Counted from the stretch's first letter, positions 23,463 to 32,782 are shown. The stretch is DNA of 64,000 nucleotides from CAZWMK01 sp964635065 (GCA_964635065.1 CAZWMK010000002.1:1-64000); one strand, 5' to 3'. The notes: generated by a model not told the origin, from the sequence alone. Program-made: numbers and translations.

Positions 23463-23978
23463 ATGAACAACAACGACAGCCTCCGGCGTCTTGTCGCCAA
23501 ATCGGACATCATCGAACTGACGCACAGGGTTGCGCGCGCCGTGGACCGGAATGACGTCGAATTATTCTGCGCCGGCTTCACCAACGGCGGCCACTTTGAT
23601 GCCGGCATGGTGGCGGGTGCAATGCCGGAAGTGGGGCGCACCATGTTTGCCGCCATCGGCGACAGTCTGCGCAGAACCCAGCATGTGCTCAGCAATCACA
23701 TTATCATGATCGACGGAGACACGGCCAAGGGCGAAATTTATGTAACAGGAACGGCCTTCTATGATCAGGACGGCGTCGAAACCGAACTGGTTTTCGGCGG
23801 CCGTTATCTTGACAACTATGTGCTTGAGGGCGACGCGTGGAAAATTTCGTATCGACGCATTGTCGTTGATTACGCGCGCATCCAGAAATCCACGCACACG
23901 AACGAAGGCATGTACGAAGCGACGAGTTACAAGGGTACGAAAAACAAAGAAGACCCGTCTTACAAGTACATATTCTGA
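23463..23978 (+). CDS. SnoaL-like (NTF2-fold) catabolic protein
   Basis: A 171-residue NTF2-fold protein. The helix LVAKSDIIELTHRVARAVDR aligns with the neighbours' first helix, but histidine replaces the usual tyrosine (LTHRVARAVD). The aspartate and the histidine in RRTQHVLSNH are kept, and GRYLDNYVLEGDAWKISYRR is the final strand pair. This may change the chemistry compared with its paralogues. The C-terminal tail is lysine-rich and probably disordered. It follows the second SDR by 36 bp and precedes a PQQ dehydrogenase. Confidence 0.75.
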   Translation: MNNNDSLRRLVAKSDIIELTHRVARAVDRNDVELFCAGFTNGGHFDAGMVAGAMPEVGRTMFAAIGDSLRRTQHVLSNHIIMIDGDTAKGEIYVTGTAFYDQDGVETELVFGGRYLDNYVLEGDAWKISYRRIVVDYARIQKSTHTNEGMYEATSYKGTKNKEDPSYKYIF

Positions 23979-24046
23979 CCCGCATCGAGCGGGGGCAGAA
24001 AAGTACAGCCTGATTTTTCAAATCAAATGATAGAGATAAAAAACGC

Positions 24047-26152
24047 ATGATCCGACGCTCCCCTTTATCCCGTGCATGGCTCGTTATGCTCGTCGCCGGA
24101 TCAGCCGCACTGAGCGGCTGCACCGGCACACGTTCCGACACACAGGACTCTTCCGCCCTGCTGAGCGATGCGGATAATGGGGAAAACTGGCCGGCCTTCG
24201 GGCGCACCTATGATGAGCGGCATTACAGTCCGCTGTCGGAAATCAACGAAAACACCGTGTCAGGCCTGAAACTCGCCTGGTTTCACGATCTGCCGGTCGG
24301 CAATGCGGTCAGCGGTCCACTCGCAGTCGACGGGATTCTCTATACCGCCACCGGTTACAGCGTGGTTCGCGCGTTCGAGGCAGCGACAGGCAAGCTGCTT
24401 TGGGAACATGACACACATGCCGCCGAAGCCGCCGGCAACAAGCTGCGTCAGGGCTGGGGTATTCGCGGGCTGGCCTATTGGGACGGCATGGTCTTCGTCG
24501 GCACGCACGATGGTCGCCTCGTCGCACTCGATACCAAGGACGGCAGCGAAGTATGGAGCCGGATGACGGTCGAGAAGGATGATGTCAGGTTCATCTCCGG
24601 TCCGCCGCGCGTTTTCAACGGCAAGGTCATCATCGGCCATGGTGGTGCCGATGTCGGGCCGGTTCGCGGCTATGTCACGACCTTCGACGCCAAGACCGGA
24701 AAACAGCTCTGGCGGTTCCACACCGTCCCCGGCAACCCGGCCGACGGTTTTGAAAATGATGCAATGAAAATGGCCGCCGAAACCTGGCATGGCGAATGGT
24801 GGAAGTATGGCGGCGGCGGCACAGTCTGGAATGCCATGACCTACGACCCCGAAACCGACACGATCCTCATTGGGACCGGCAATGGCGCACCATGGAACCA
24901 TCGCATCCGCAGCGAGGGCAAGGGCGACAATCTTTTCGTATGTTCCATCGTCGCGCTGGATGCCAACACCGGTGAATATAAGTGGCATTATCAGACGAAC
25001 CCCGGCGAAAGCTGGGATTACAATGCCGCAATGGACATGCAGCTTGCCGATCTGACCATTGATGGAAAGCCGAGGAAGGTCGTCATGACGGCACCGAAGA
25101 ACGGCTTTTTCTACGTGATCGACCGCACGAACGGAAAACTGATTTCCGCCGAGAAAATTGCGAAGGTGACCTGGGCATCGCATGTCGACATCAAGACCGG
25201 ACGGCCTGTCGAAAATCCCGGAATCCGTTATCCGAACGGGAAGGATTTCGAACTCTGGCCTGGTGCGAACGGGGCGCATAACTGGCTGCCGATGTCTTTC
25301 GATCCCGCGCGCAACGTCGCGTTTATCCCGGTCCTGAGCCAGCCTTCGAAATACAATGATCGGGGCATCGACCCCAAGACGTGGACATTCGTGCCGGGCA
25401 GCGCAAACGACGCCGCCGTGAACATCGACCTGACCTCCGATGATCCGGAAGCTGGCACCAGCGCACTCATGGCCTGGGATGTGCTGTCCCAAAAGCGGCT
25501 GTGGTCGGTGCCGACACCCGGTTTCTGGAACGGCGGCACCATGGCGACCGCTGGCAATCTCGTCTTTCAGGGCCATGCCGATGGCACGTTCAATGCCTAT
25601 TCGGTCAAGGACGGAAGCCGGCTCTGGTCGTTTGATGCGCAGACGGGCGTGCTGGCCCCGCCAATCACCTATTCGGTCGGTGGGCGGCAATATATAACCG
25701 TGCTGTCGGGCTTCGGCGGAAGCGGCGCCCTGTTCGGTGACGTGGTGGCCAAGTTCGGCTGGGACTCCCGGATGCAACCGCGCCGAATCCTCACTTTCGC
25801 ACTCAATGGCACAGCGACCTTGCCGCCGCCACCGCCGAAATATACGCCAAAGCCGGTCGATGATCCCAGCTTCGTGCCGGACGCAAAACTCTATTCGGCT
25901 GGTCAGAAGGTCTATTACCAACGCTGCGTCGTGTGCCACGGCATCGACCTGAAGGCAGCCGGCCTCGCGCCCGATCTGCGCGCATCACCCGTGCCGCCCA
26001 ACGACGAAGCATTCGAGGCGGTGGTGCGCGGCGGTGCGCTGGTCACGCAAGGCATGCCGAGCTTCGCCGACGTGCCAGCCGATGAAATCGCGGCCGTACG
26101 CCACTTTATCCGTGCCAACGGTCGCGCCTTCGCACAGGCAAGCGCAAAATAA
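24047..26152 (+). CDS. PQQ-dependent alcohol dehydrogenase with C-terminal cytochrome c domain
   Basis: A 701-residue quinohemoprotein alcohol dehydrogenase. The lipoprotein signal ends in AALSGC, so it is anchored facing the periplasm. Eight-bladed propeller features follow: WPAFGRTYDERHYSPLSEIN, tryptophan-docking repeats such as GRLVALDTKDGSEVW, and the catalytic aspartate in NPGESWDYNAAMDM. The heme c site is CVVCH near residue 628. Two oddities: the vicinal disulfide usual near residue 120 (CC in relatives) is absent (LRQGWGIRGLAYW), and the residue two after the catalytic Asp is Asn, so it resembles calcium rather than lanthanide types. It oxidises an alcohol and passes electrons to the respiratory chain. 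Confidence 0.9.
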   Translation: MIRRSPLSRAWLVMLVAGSAALSGCTGTRSDTQDSSALLSDADNGENWPAFGRTYDERHYSPLSEINENTVSGLKLAWFHDLPVGNAVSGPLAVDGILYTATGYSVVRAFEAATGKLLWEHDTHAAEAAGNKLRQGWGIRGLAYWDGMVFVGTHDGRLVALDTKDGSEVWSRMTVEKDDVRFISGPPRVFNGKVIIGHGGADVGPVRGYVTTFDAKTGKQLWRFHTVPGNPADGFENDAMKMAAETWHGEWWKYGGGGTVWNAMTYDPETDTILIGTGNGAPWNHRIRSEGKGDNLFVCSIVALDANTGEYKWHYQTNPGESWDYNAAMDMQLADLTIDGKPRKVVMTAPKNGFFYVIDRTNGKLISAEKIAKVTWASHVDIKTGRPVENPGIRYPNGKDFELWPGANGAHNWLPMSFDPARNVAFIPVLSQPSKYNDRGIDPKTWTFVPGSANDAAVNIDLTSDDPEAGTSALMAWDVLSQKRLWSVPTPGFWNGGTMATAGNLVFQGHADGTFNAYSVKDGSRLWSFDAQTGVLAPPITYSVGGRQYITVLSGFGGSGALFGDVVAKFGWDSRMQPRRILTFALNGTATLPPPPPKYTPKPVDDPSFVPDAKLYSAGQKVYYQRCVVCHGIDLKAAGLAPDLRASPVPPNDEAFEAVVRGGALVTQGMPSFADVPADEIAAVRHFIRANGRAFAQASAK

Positions 26153-26300
26153 CGGACGCAGTGCGGCATTCGGGCAAGGCGCGGTGCGCGATCACCGGGA
26201 CCGGCAAGCAATGCGTGCCAGCCGGACGCCTGCCGCGCGAACGGGCCGCAGGCACAGGCGTTGTCAGGTTGACTGGCGCACGACAGATGTGCGCCAGTCC

Positions 26301-27284
26301 TCAGAAAGCGCCGACCGTGTAAGCCGTGTAGGCTGCATAGGATGTGACGAGGACGAAGCCTTCTCTCCTGCTCAACCGGCCACCGGTGAAAGCGAAGAGC
26401 ATGACAATCAGCGATGCGGCCACCAGAAACCAGAGGTCAAAGGCCATCATGCTGGCAGGAACGGAGGTGGGCGCCGTTACACCCGTCACCCCGCCGATGA
26501 ACAGGATGTTGTAGATGTTGGAGCCAAGGACGTTGCCAAGGGCAATGTCACCTTCCTTCCGGTAAGCCGCGACGGCAGATGTCATCAGTTCCGGGAATGA
26601 GGTGCCGACGGCCACGATCGTCAGCCCGATGACAGCATCGCTCACCCCGAGATCCGCCGCGATCTTCATGGCGCCATCCACCAGAAGGTTACCGCCGCCC
26701 ACGATCAATGCGAGGCCAGCCAGGAACAGGAGAATGGCCATCGAGAGCCTTCCGCCGGGTTGTTCCTGCGGGATCAGGGCCGGATCGACTTCTTCCATCG
26801 CCACGGCGCGATCATAAGCGGCGCTGTGGGGCGCTCCCAATCGTTCCTGGCGATACGCATAATAAACATATCCCGCCATGGCGATCAGGAAGATAATGCC
26901 AGCCTCGCGCGAGAGGCCAACAGTCGCCGCAGCTGCAAGCAGCGCCAGAACGGCCAGAGTGCCAATGCCGCCATCACGCCAAAGCGTGCGTGTTTTTACC
27001 GCAATAGGCATGATCAGTGCAGCTATTCCGAGGATCAACAGAGCATTGGCAATGTTCGATCCGACAATGTTGCCGATGGCAATACCCGGTGACCCGGCAA
27101 GGCTAGCCTGCACACTGGCGGCAAGTTCAGGCATCGACGTGCCCATGCCCACCACTGTCAGGCCGATCAGCATCGGCGACAGGCTGAGCCTTTCGGCAAT
27201 CCGAACAGCCCCGCGGACCAACAGGTCACCGCCTGCAATCAGCAGGACAAGACCCAGCAACAGGAAGAACGCATCAGCAAGCAT
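26301..27284 (-). CDS. Sodium/calcium antiporter (CaCA/YrbG family)
   Basis: A 327-residue inner-membrane exchanger with two homologous halves. Each half has the alpha-repeat signature: VVGMGTSMPELAASVQASLA with GNIVGSNIANALLIL in the first, and AVGTSFPELMTSAVAAYR with GNVLGSNIYNILFI in the second. The TSxPE motifs hold the ion-binding acidic residues. About ten membrane helices are visible. It probably exports calcium in exchange for sodium or protons. It is unrelated to the catabolic genes and transcribed against them. Confidence 0.92.
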   Translation of the reverse strand: MLADAFFLLLGLVLLIAGGDLLVRGAVRIAERLSLSPMLIGLTVVGMGTSMPELAASVQASLAGSPGIAIGNIVGSNIANALLILGIAALIMPIAVKTRTLWRDGGIGTLAVLALLAAAATVGLSREAGIIFLIAMAGYVYYAYRQERLGAPHSAAYDRAVAMEEVDPALIPQEQPGGRLSMAILLFLAGLALIVGGGNLLVDGAMKIAADLGVSDAVIGLTIVAVGTSFPELMTSAVAAYRKEGDIALGNVLGSNIYNILFIGGVTGVTAPTSVPASMMAFDLWFLVAASLIVMLFAFTGGRLSRREGFVLVTSYAAYTAYTVGAF

Positions 27285-27412
27285 GATATGGCCGCAACCC
27301 TTGCAAGGACATTGATTGACAGTCCGCAGGATGATGACAGGCGCCTGTCACCGGGGTTCTCGCCGGGGTTCTCGCGTGGCATGTCGGCTCCACTGACATA
27401 TGGCGGGATGCC

Positions 27413-27778
27413 CTATTCCGCGGGCGTGGGTGCTGTCCGCTCGGCAGCATCCTTGACCGCCTCGCGTGCAGCATTGCCCAGCGCCGCGCCATCAACAGCC
27501 CTGTCGATGCCAGCCATCAAGGCCTCCTCGTCGATGACAGCGCCGACAATGGCCATTTCCTCGACCGGAAGCGCGTCGCGCAGTGCCTGACTTGCGGCAG
27601 CTTGCGCCATGCCCTTGACCGCCTCTTCGTTCACCGCCGAGGTAACAGCATCGACAAGGCCCTGCCCTTCGATGGCCGCGTCTGCCTTGCTGGTCAGCTC
27701 TGAGGCCTGTTCTGCAACATCGCCACATGCAGCAAGTGCGAACGCTGCGCCCGTCACGAAGATCATCTTTCTCATCAT
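27413..27778 (-). CDS. Small lipoprotein, unknown
   Basis: A secreted protein of about 121 residues whose signal ends in the lipobox LAAC (KMIFVTGAAFALAACGD). The mature part is alanine-rich and helical (EQASELTSKADAAIEGQGLV, AVKGMAQAAASQALRDALPV), with no recognised domain. It is likely to be an alpha-helical outer-membrane or periplasmic lipoprotein. The start at 27778 is chosen because it gives a proper signal peptide; the longer frame from 27871 adds an arginine-rich stretch in front. Neighbours give no hint of function. Confidence 0.6.
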   Translation of the reverse strand: MMRKMIFVTGAAFALAACGDVAEQASELTSKADAAIEGQGLVDAVTSAVNEEAVKGMAQAAASQALRDALPVEEMAIVGAVIDEEALMAGIDRAVDGAALGNAAREAVKDAAERTAPTPAE

Positions 27779-28101
27779 GCCAGCTTTGCCGCTTACCTGC
27801 ATGCCGGCCCTGATCTGGACACGGGCACGGACGCGCTGCGCCACAAAGTCAGGCAGATAAATCGGGGGCATCGTTGGTCTCCTCTTCGAACCATCAGGTT
27901 ACCGGAGGATCCGCCACGCTTTGAAGGGGGTACAAACCGGGCCTTGAAAGCATCGGATCATCCGATGCGGTCCGACATCACGCGCACTTACACGCGTCAG
28001 AGGGGCCCGGTCCGCTCTGGAAAGATGGTGGTGCGTGTGGCGATGTCAAGCACAGGCAGATGGGAATTCTCTCCCCGGCTGTCACCAGCCATCAGGCGCC
28101 C

Positions 28102-28485
28102 TCACCCCGCCATTTGCAGGCCCGTCTCAACTCTGCCTTCAAGCTCATGGACTGCATTGCGCCGCCGATGCACCAGCCATGCTTCAAAAGCGGCGGCTGG
28201 CATGGGTTCGGCCAGCAGATAGCCCTGAAATTCATGGCACCCCAGCTTGCGCAGATATGTCACCTGATCCAGGCGCTCCACATCTTCCGCGACAATCTTC
28301 TGGCCAAGGCCGGAGGCGACGTTGAAGATGGCAAGCCACATGGCGTCAGTCCGCCCCGGCGCGCCAATGCTGCTCACCAGCGAGCGGTCGATCTTGAGTG
28401 AATCGTGCTGCAGGCGAGCCAACTGCGAAAGGTTGGAATAACCGTTGCCAAAATCGTCGATCGCACTCCGAACGCCGAGCCGAGG
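28102..28485 (-). pseudogene. EAL-domain phosphodiesterase, C-terminal remnant
   Basis: The minus-strand frame carries the second half of an EAL domain: SAIDDFGNGYSNLSQLARLQ, then HDSLKIDRSLV, then AEDVERLDQVTYLRKLGCHE and FQGYLLAEPM. A stop at 28486-28488 immediately precedes this part and no upstream half is present, so the gene is a truncated relic. The AEDVE segment differs from the family AEGVE (Gly to Asp). A product is unlikely. It lies 66 bp from the DCC-type gene on the other strand. Confidence 0.8.
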
Positions 28486-28566
28486 TCAACCAGGATGCAC
28501 AAGAAGACAGGTGGCTTTCAAGCCTGCACCGTGGTGAATGAAGTTGCATGAAAAAGGAGAGGTCTC

Positions 28567-28938
28567 ATCAAGCGGGAACACGTCGCAGCAACGCCTGGCC
28601 AGATCAAGGTCTGGTTTGATGGCGGCTGTCCGCTATGCCGCCGCGAAATCATGCTCATGCAGCGGCTCGACCGTGCCGGACGGATCAGATTTATCGACGT
28701 CACCAGCCCTGATGCGCCCTGCCCGCTTGATCCCAAGATCATGCTCGCCCGTTTCCATGCCGAGGAGAACGGGATGATCCTGTCAGGCGCAGCAGCCTTT
28801 GCCGCCATGTGGCGGGCAATTCCCCTGCTCCGCCCGCTGGGGCTGGCCGCCCGGTTGCCGGGGATCACGCATTTGCTGGAATGGGCCTATGCTGGCTTTC
28901 TCCGGATCAGGCCGCGTCTGCAGGAGCGTTTGCGTTGA
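28567..28938 (+). CDS. DUF393/DCC-family thiol-disulfide oxidoreductase-like protein
   Basis: A small protein of the DUF393 (DCC) family. The defining motif is WFDGGCPLCRREIML, whose DxxCxxC is visible at the N-terminus, and the rest reads LLRPLGLAARLPGITHLLEW, AYAGFLRIRPRLQERL as in relatives. No ATG, GTG or TTG precedes the motif in this frame; the first ATG (28651) would remove it. An AGGAG site (28555-28559) is well placed for ATC 28567, so either a rare start or a start-codon mutation is present. The stop overlaps the kinase gene (TTGA), indicating coupling. Confidence 0.7.
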   Translation: MKREHVAATPGQIKVWFDGGCPLCRREIMLMQRLDRAGRIRFIDVTSPDAPCPLDPKIMLARFHAEENGMILSGAAAFAAMWRAIPLLRPLGLAARLPGITHLLEWAYAGFLRIRPRLQERLR

Positions 28939-30254
28939 GCGACGCACGCTATCGCAAGGTGCCTTCGGCCCGGCTTTCGCGTCTGGCGTCATTTGGCCAG
29001 CTGGCGGGCGGCATTGCAGGCGGCATGATCGCCGAAGGCGCGCGCCGGCTGGCAAGCGGGGAGCGACCACGCATGGCCGATCTGCTGCTGACGCCCGGCA
29101 ATGCGCTTCGCCTCACCGAGCAGCTCTCGCGCCTGCGCGGCGCAGCGATGAAACTCGGGCAGATGATCTCGCTCGATGCCGGCGATCTCCTGCCTGCCGA
29201 ACTGACAGCCATCATGGCCCGGCTGCGCGATGCGGCCCATTTCATGCCACCGGCCCAGCTCAACCGGGTCCTGTCGGCTGAATGGGGGCGCGACTGGCGG
29301 CGGCGCTTCTCCCATTTCGACGCGACACCGATTGCAGCGGCATCAATCGGACAGGTCCACCGCGCCACCCTGCCCGATGGCCGCATGCTGGCCATCAAGG
29401 TGCAATATCCCGGCGTTGCCGCCAGCATCGATGCCGATGTGGATAATGTCGACACCCTGCTGCGCCTTTCGGGCCTGCTGCCAGCCACCCTCGACATCGC
29501 CCCGTTGCTGGCCGAAGCAAAGCAGCAATTGCGCGAGGAAGCCGACTATCGGCGGGAAGCCGGGCAGATGCGCCGCTATCATGCCCTTCTGGCAGGAGAT
29601 CCGGCATTCGTCATGCCCCAGCCTGTCGACGAACTTTCGGGCGAACGGGTGCTGGCGATGGATTTCATCGCTGGCAGCCCGATCGAAACATTGATGCAGG
29701 CGCCCCGCGAAACCCGCGATACGGTTATGAAAGCCCTGTTTGGACTGGTCCTGCGCGAACTGTTCGAATTCGGCCATATGCAGACCGATCCCAATTTCGC
29801 CAACTTCCGCTGGCAGGCCGATACAGGCCGCATCGTCCTGCTCGACTTCGGAGCGACCCGCGCGATTCCACAAGCGACGGCCGATGCCTATCGCAATCTG
29901 ATGCGGGCGGGTCTGGCTGAAGACCATCAGGCCCTCCGTGCTGCCCTGTTGGCCGTCGGCTTTGTCACGCCCGGCATTTTGCAGCGTCACGGCCGGGCGA
30001 TAGACGACATGATCGCGGTGCTCCTGCGTCATCTCGGCAAGCCGGGGGCATTTGATTTTGCCGATCGCAGCTTTGTCGATCGCATACGCGGCCAGGCACA
30101 GCATATCGCCGCCGACCGCGCCGCCTGGCATGTTCCACCGGCCAACACCCTTTTCGTTCAGCGCAAGATCAGCGGCACAGCCATGCTCGCTGTGCGCATG
30201 GAGGCACGGCTCCCACTGCGCGACATGGTGTCTGCCTTCATGGCACAATCCTGA
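28935..30254 (+). CDS. ABC1/UbiB-family atypical kinase
   Basis: A protein-kinase-like fold protein of about 439 residues of the ABC1/AarF/UbiB family, which supports ubiquinone biosynthesis or lipid metabolism. The KxGQ motif is in AAMKLGQMISLDAGDLLP, the A-rich loop in AAASIGQVHRATLPDGRMLA with the lysine in IKVQYPGV, and the catalytic/metal region in HMQTDPNFANFRW (DxxxxN) and VLLDFGATR (DFG). TTG 28935 is chosen because it overlaps the preceding stop. The longer frame from 28809 lies inside the DCC gene. Confidence 0.88.
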   Translation: MSDARYRKVPSARLSRLASFGQLAGGIAGGMIAEGARRLASGERPRMADLLLTPGNALRLTEQLSRLRGAAMKLGQMISLDAGDLLPAELTAIMARLRDAAHFMPPAQLNRVLSAEWGRDWRRRFSHFDATPIAAASIGQVHRATLPDGRMLAIKVQYPGVAASIDADVDNVDTLLRLSGLLPATLDIAPLLAEAKQQLREEADYRREAGQMRRYHALLAGDPAFVMPQPVDELSGERVLAMDFIAGSPIETLMQAPRETRDTVMKALFGLVLRELFEFGHMQTDPNFANFRWQADTGRIVLLDFGATRAIPQATADAYRNLMRAGLAEDHQALRAALLAVGFVTPGILQRHGRAIDDMIAVLLRHLGKPGAFDFADRSFVDRIRGQAQHIAADRAAWHVPPANTLFVQRKISGTAMLAVRMEARLPLRDMVSAFMAQS

Positions 30255-30385
30255 ACGGGCTGCGCCAACATCGCACGCGCCGCGTCCTTGTCCTGTCCGC
30301 GCGACGGTATCGATAGCGGCTTGCCTGCCCCTCAGACGTGGCTAAACTCTCCGCAGAGGCTGGATTGACTCGATCATTTTGCATT

Positions 30386-30409
30386 TTTATACAACAGATG
30401 AACAATAAA
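30386..30409 (+). promoter_or_regulatory. Operator-like element before the SDR/TetR operon
   Basis: TTTAT (30386-30390) and ATAAA (30405-30409) flank a 14-base core, ACAACAGATGAACA. The core-plus-flank GAACAATAAA recurs at 33538-33546 upstream of the first Rieske gene, and TTATACA-N7-AACAA resembles 21184-21202. The distance to ATG 30438 (28 bp) places it in the promoter/leader. A target for the TetR protein at 32848-33441 is plausible. Confidence 0.45.
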
Positions 30410-30437
30410 CATTCAGTCCATTTGGGGAGATTCTGGC

Positions 30438-31229
30438 ATGGATAAGGTTCTCGACGGCAAGGTTGCGCTCGTCACGGGCGCGGGCCGCGGCATTGGCCGT
30501 GCGATGGCGCTGGCTTATGGCGCAGCGGGTGCCAAGGTGGTGGTGGTATCGCGCACGCCCGCCACGGTGGACGCCGTCGCGCAGGAAATCCGCGATGCCG
30601 GTGGTGAAGCGATTGGCGTTGCCTGCGATGTCGGACACCGCGACGAAGTGTTCGCCGCCGTGCAGAAGGCTGTCGACACCTTTGGCGGGCTGCACATCGT
30701 CGTCAACAACGCGCAGGGCTTCGGCACCGAAGCCGATCCCCAGCCGTCGACCGTGTTCGTCGCCTGCGAGGATACCAACGAAGAAGAATGGGAATACACC
30801 TTCCGCACCGGTGCGACCGCATCGCTGTGGTTCATGAAGGCCGCCTTCCCGCACATGAAAAAGGCCGGTTACGGCCGCATCATCAACTTCGCCTCGTCAT
30901 CGGGCCAGATCGGCTTTGAAGGCAACACCTGCTACAACGCCACCAAGGAAGCGATCCGCGCGCTGAGCCGGACCGCCGCCCGCGAGTGGGGCCAGTATGG
31001 CATTACGGTCAACATCATCAATCCGGCGATCGAAACGCGTGCGTTCGATGCGTGGAAATCGGCGCGTCCCGAATTCGTCGAAGCCTTGAAGCAGAAGATT
31101 CCGATGCGCCGCCTTGGCGAGCCGGAGCGCGATGCAGGGCCGCTCGCCGTGTTTCTCGCCTCGCCGGGTGCCAGCTACATCACCGGCCAGACGGTGATGC
31201 TTGAAGGCGGCATGCACACGCTGCCCTGA
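30438..31229 (+). CDS. SDR-family oxidoreductase
   Basis: A 263-residue NAD(P)-dependent short-chain dehydrogenase. Glycine loop TGAGRGIGRAMALAYGAAGA, NNAQGF in place of the common NNAG, and the active site INFASSSGQIGFEGNTCYNA with YNATK. The last strand reads LASPGASYITGQTVMLEGGM. The NNAQ change sits at the start of the nucleotide/substrate cleft and recurs in some ring-cleavage or dehydrating SDRs. It is first in an operon of three SDRs and a TetR regulator. Likely substrate: a pathway hydroxyl or carbonyl compound, unspecified. Confidence 0.86.
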   Translation: MDKVLDGKVALVTGAGRGIGRAMALAYGAAGAKVVVVSRTPATVDAVAQEIRDAGGEAIGVACDVGHRDEVFAAVQKAVDTFGGLHIVVNNAQGFGTEADPQPSTVFVACEDTNEEEWEYTFRTGATASLWFMKAAFPHMKKAGYGRIINFASSSGQIGFEGNTCYNATKEAIRALSRTAAREWGQYGITVNIINPAIETRAFDAWKSARPEFVEALKQKIPMRRLGEPERDAGPLAVFLASPGASYITGQTVMLEGGMHTLP

Positions 31230-31246
31230 CAAACTGACACAATCAT

Positions 31247-31276
31247 GCGGCGCCCCCAACGGGCGCCGCCTCTCTT
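31247..31276 (+). terminator. Hairpin between SDR genes
   Basis: GCGGCGCCC (31247-31255) and GGGCGCCGC (31261-31269) form a perfect 9-bp stem with a five-base loop, followed by CTCTCTTT. It lies between two SDR genes of the same operon, so it is more likely an attenuating or mRNA-stabilising structure than a complete stop. Confidence 0.55.
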
Positions 31277-31300
31277 TCACGCCTTGGGGAAGGACGGATC

Positions 31301-32059
31301 ATGGGTTTGCTTGATGGCAAGGTGGCAATCGTCACCGGTGGTGGCAGCGGCATCGGACAGGCGGTGGCTGTCGGTTTCGCGCGCGAGGGCGCGAAAGTCG
31401 TCATCTGCGGCCGGCGCGAGGATGCAGGCGCCGAAACGGTCGCCATGATCAACAAGCTGGGCGGCGATTGCCTGTTCGTCAAAACCGATGTTTCGAAGGC
31501 CAGCGAAGTCGAGGCGCTCGTCGCCCGCACCGTCGACCGTTACGGCAAGCTCGATGCCGCGTTCAACAATGCGGGCGCCTTCTTTGGCGCAGGCTTTCTG
31601 GCCGACCTGTCGGAAGAGGATTTCGAACTCAGCTGCAACGCCAATATCCGCAGCACCTTCCTGTGCCTGAAATACCAGATCGCGCAGATGATGAAGCAGG
31701 GCCATGGCGGCTCGATCATCAACAACGCCTCCGCACAAAGCCACATCGCGCTCGGCTATTCAGCGCATTATACGGCGGCGAAGCACGCCATCCTTGGCTA
31801 CACGCGCGCCGCCGCCGTCGATTACGCCCGGCACAACATCCGCGTGAACTGCATTTCGCCGGGCGTCGTGCTGACGCCGATGATGGCGGGCTTCGACCCC
31901 GCCGCGCCCGAAACACAGAACATCATGAACGCCATTCCGGCGGGCCGCGTCGCCACGCCCGATGAAATGGCCGGCACCGTCGTCTTCATGGCGTCCGACA
32001 TGTCGCCCTACATGCATGGCGCCGCAATCTCCGTCGACGGCGGATGGGTCGCGCACTAG
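31301..32059 (+). CDS. SDR-family oxidoreductase
   Basis: A 252-residue short-chain dehydrogenase. Cofactor loop TGGGSGIGQAVAVGFAREGA, NNAGAFFGAGF, catalytic region NNASAQSHIALGYSAHYTAA with YTAAK, and the C-terminal ASDMSPYMHGAAISVDGG. The sequence fits glucose-1-dehydrogenase/cyclohexanol-dehydrogenase-like members and gives no precise substrate. ATG 31301 is 72 bp after its upstream neighbour, across a hairpin. Confidence 0.87.
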   Translation: MGLLDGKVAIVTGGGSGIGQAVAVGFAREGAKVVICGRREDAGAETVAMINKLGGDCLFVKTDVSKASEVEALVARTVDRYGKLDAAFNNAGAFFGAGFLADLSEEDFELSCNANIRSTFLCLKYQIAQMMKQGHGGSIINNASAQSHIALGYSAHYTAAKHAILGYTRAAAVDYARHNIRVNCISPGVVLTPMMAGFDPAAPETQNIMNAIPAGRVATPDEMAGTVVFMASDMSPYMHGAAISVDGGWVAH

Positions 32060-32086
32060 GCCACACACGCCACAGGAGAGGCCGAT

Positions 32087-32782
32087 ATGGCGAACATCCT
32101 CATCACGGGCGCGGCGCGCGGGCTGGGTTATGAACTCGCCCGCCAGTTCGCCGCCGCAGGTCACCGCGTCTTTGCCACCTGTCGCAATCCGGCGGGTGCC
32201 GCGCGCCTTCAGGCCGCCGCCGCTGCATCGGACGGTCTACTCACCGTTCACGCGATGGACGTCGGCGACATGGCCTCGGTCAAGGCCTGCGCCGAGGAAC
32301 TGCACGACCTGCCGGTCGACATCCTGATCAACAATGCCGGCGTCTGGGGCGGCCTCGACACGCAAGTGCTGGCCAACATGGACTATGACAACTGGGCGCA
32401 TGAACTGAACATCATGCTGATGGGGCCGTTCCGTGTGGTGCAGAATTTCCTGCCCCATATCCGGCGTGGCACAGACAAAAAGATCGTCTCGATCACCAGC
32501 CAGACCGCCGCGCACAGCTACGATCATGCCGTCGGCTATTCCTATGCCAGCGCCAAGGCCGGACTGAACCGCCTGATGACCGCGCTGGCCGAAGAACTGA
32601 AACCCGAAGGGATCATCGTCGCCCTTCTCCATCCCGGCTGGATCAGGACCGAAATGGCCGGTCCCGGCGCCGATCTCGAACCGGCGGATGCAGCGGCTGA
32701 CAATGTCCGCGTCATTTCAGGGCTGACGCTGGCCGACAGTGGCAAGTTCCTTAAATGGACCGGTGACGTTCATCCGTGGTGA
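32087..32782 (+). CDS. SDR-family oxidoreductase
   Basis: A 231-residue SDR of the shorter 'CsgA/sniffer-like' type. Motifs: TGAARGLGYELARQFAAAGH, NNAGVWGGLDTQV, and SITSQTAAHSYDHAVGYSYA with YASAK. The proline-glycine HPGWIRTEMAGPGADLEP segment after the active site is typical of this subgroup. It begins 27 bp after the previous stop, preceded by AGGAGAG, and is followed by the TetR gene. Probable carbonyl/alcohol conversion in the same pathway as its neighbours. Confidence 0.85.
   Translation: MANILITGAARGLGYELARQFAAAGHRVFATCRNPAGAARLQAAAAASDGLLTVHAMDVGDMASVKACAEELHDLPVDILINNAGVWGGLDTQVLANMDYDNWAHELNIMLMGPFRVVQNFLPHIRRGTDKKIVSITSQTAAHSYDHAVGYSYASAKAGLNRLMTALAEELKPEGIIVALLHPGWIRTEMAGPGADLEPADAAADNVRVISGLTLADSGKFLKWTGDVHPW

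Noticed and set aside
24260..25939. Very long minus-strand frame of 559 codons inside the first PQQ dehydrogenase
   Set aside because: A shadow of the high-GC codon bias; amino-acid pattern is arginine- and glycine-rich with no domain.
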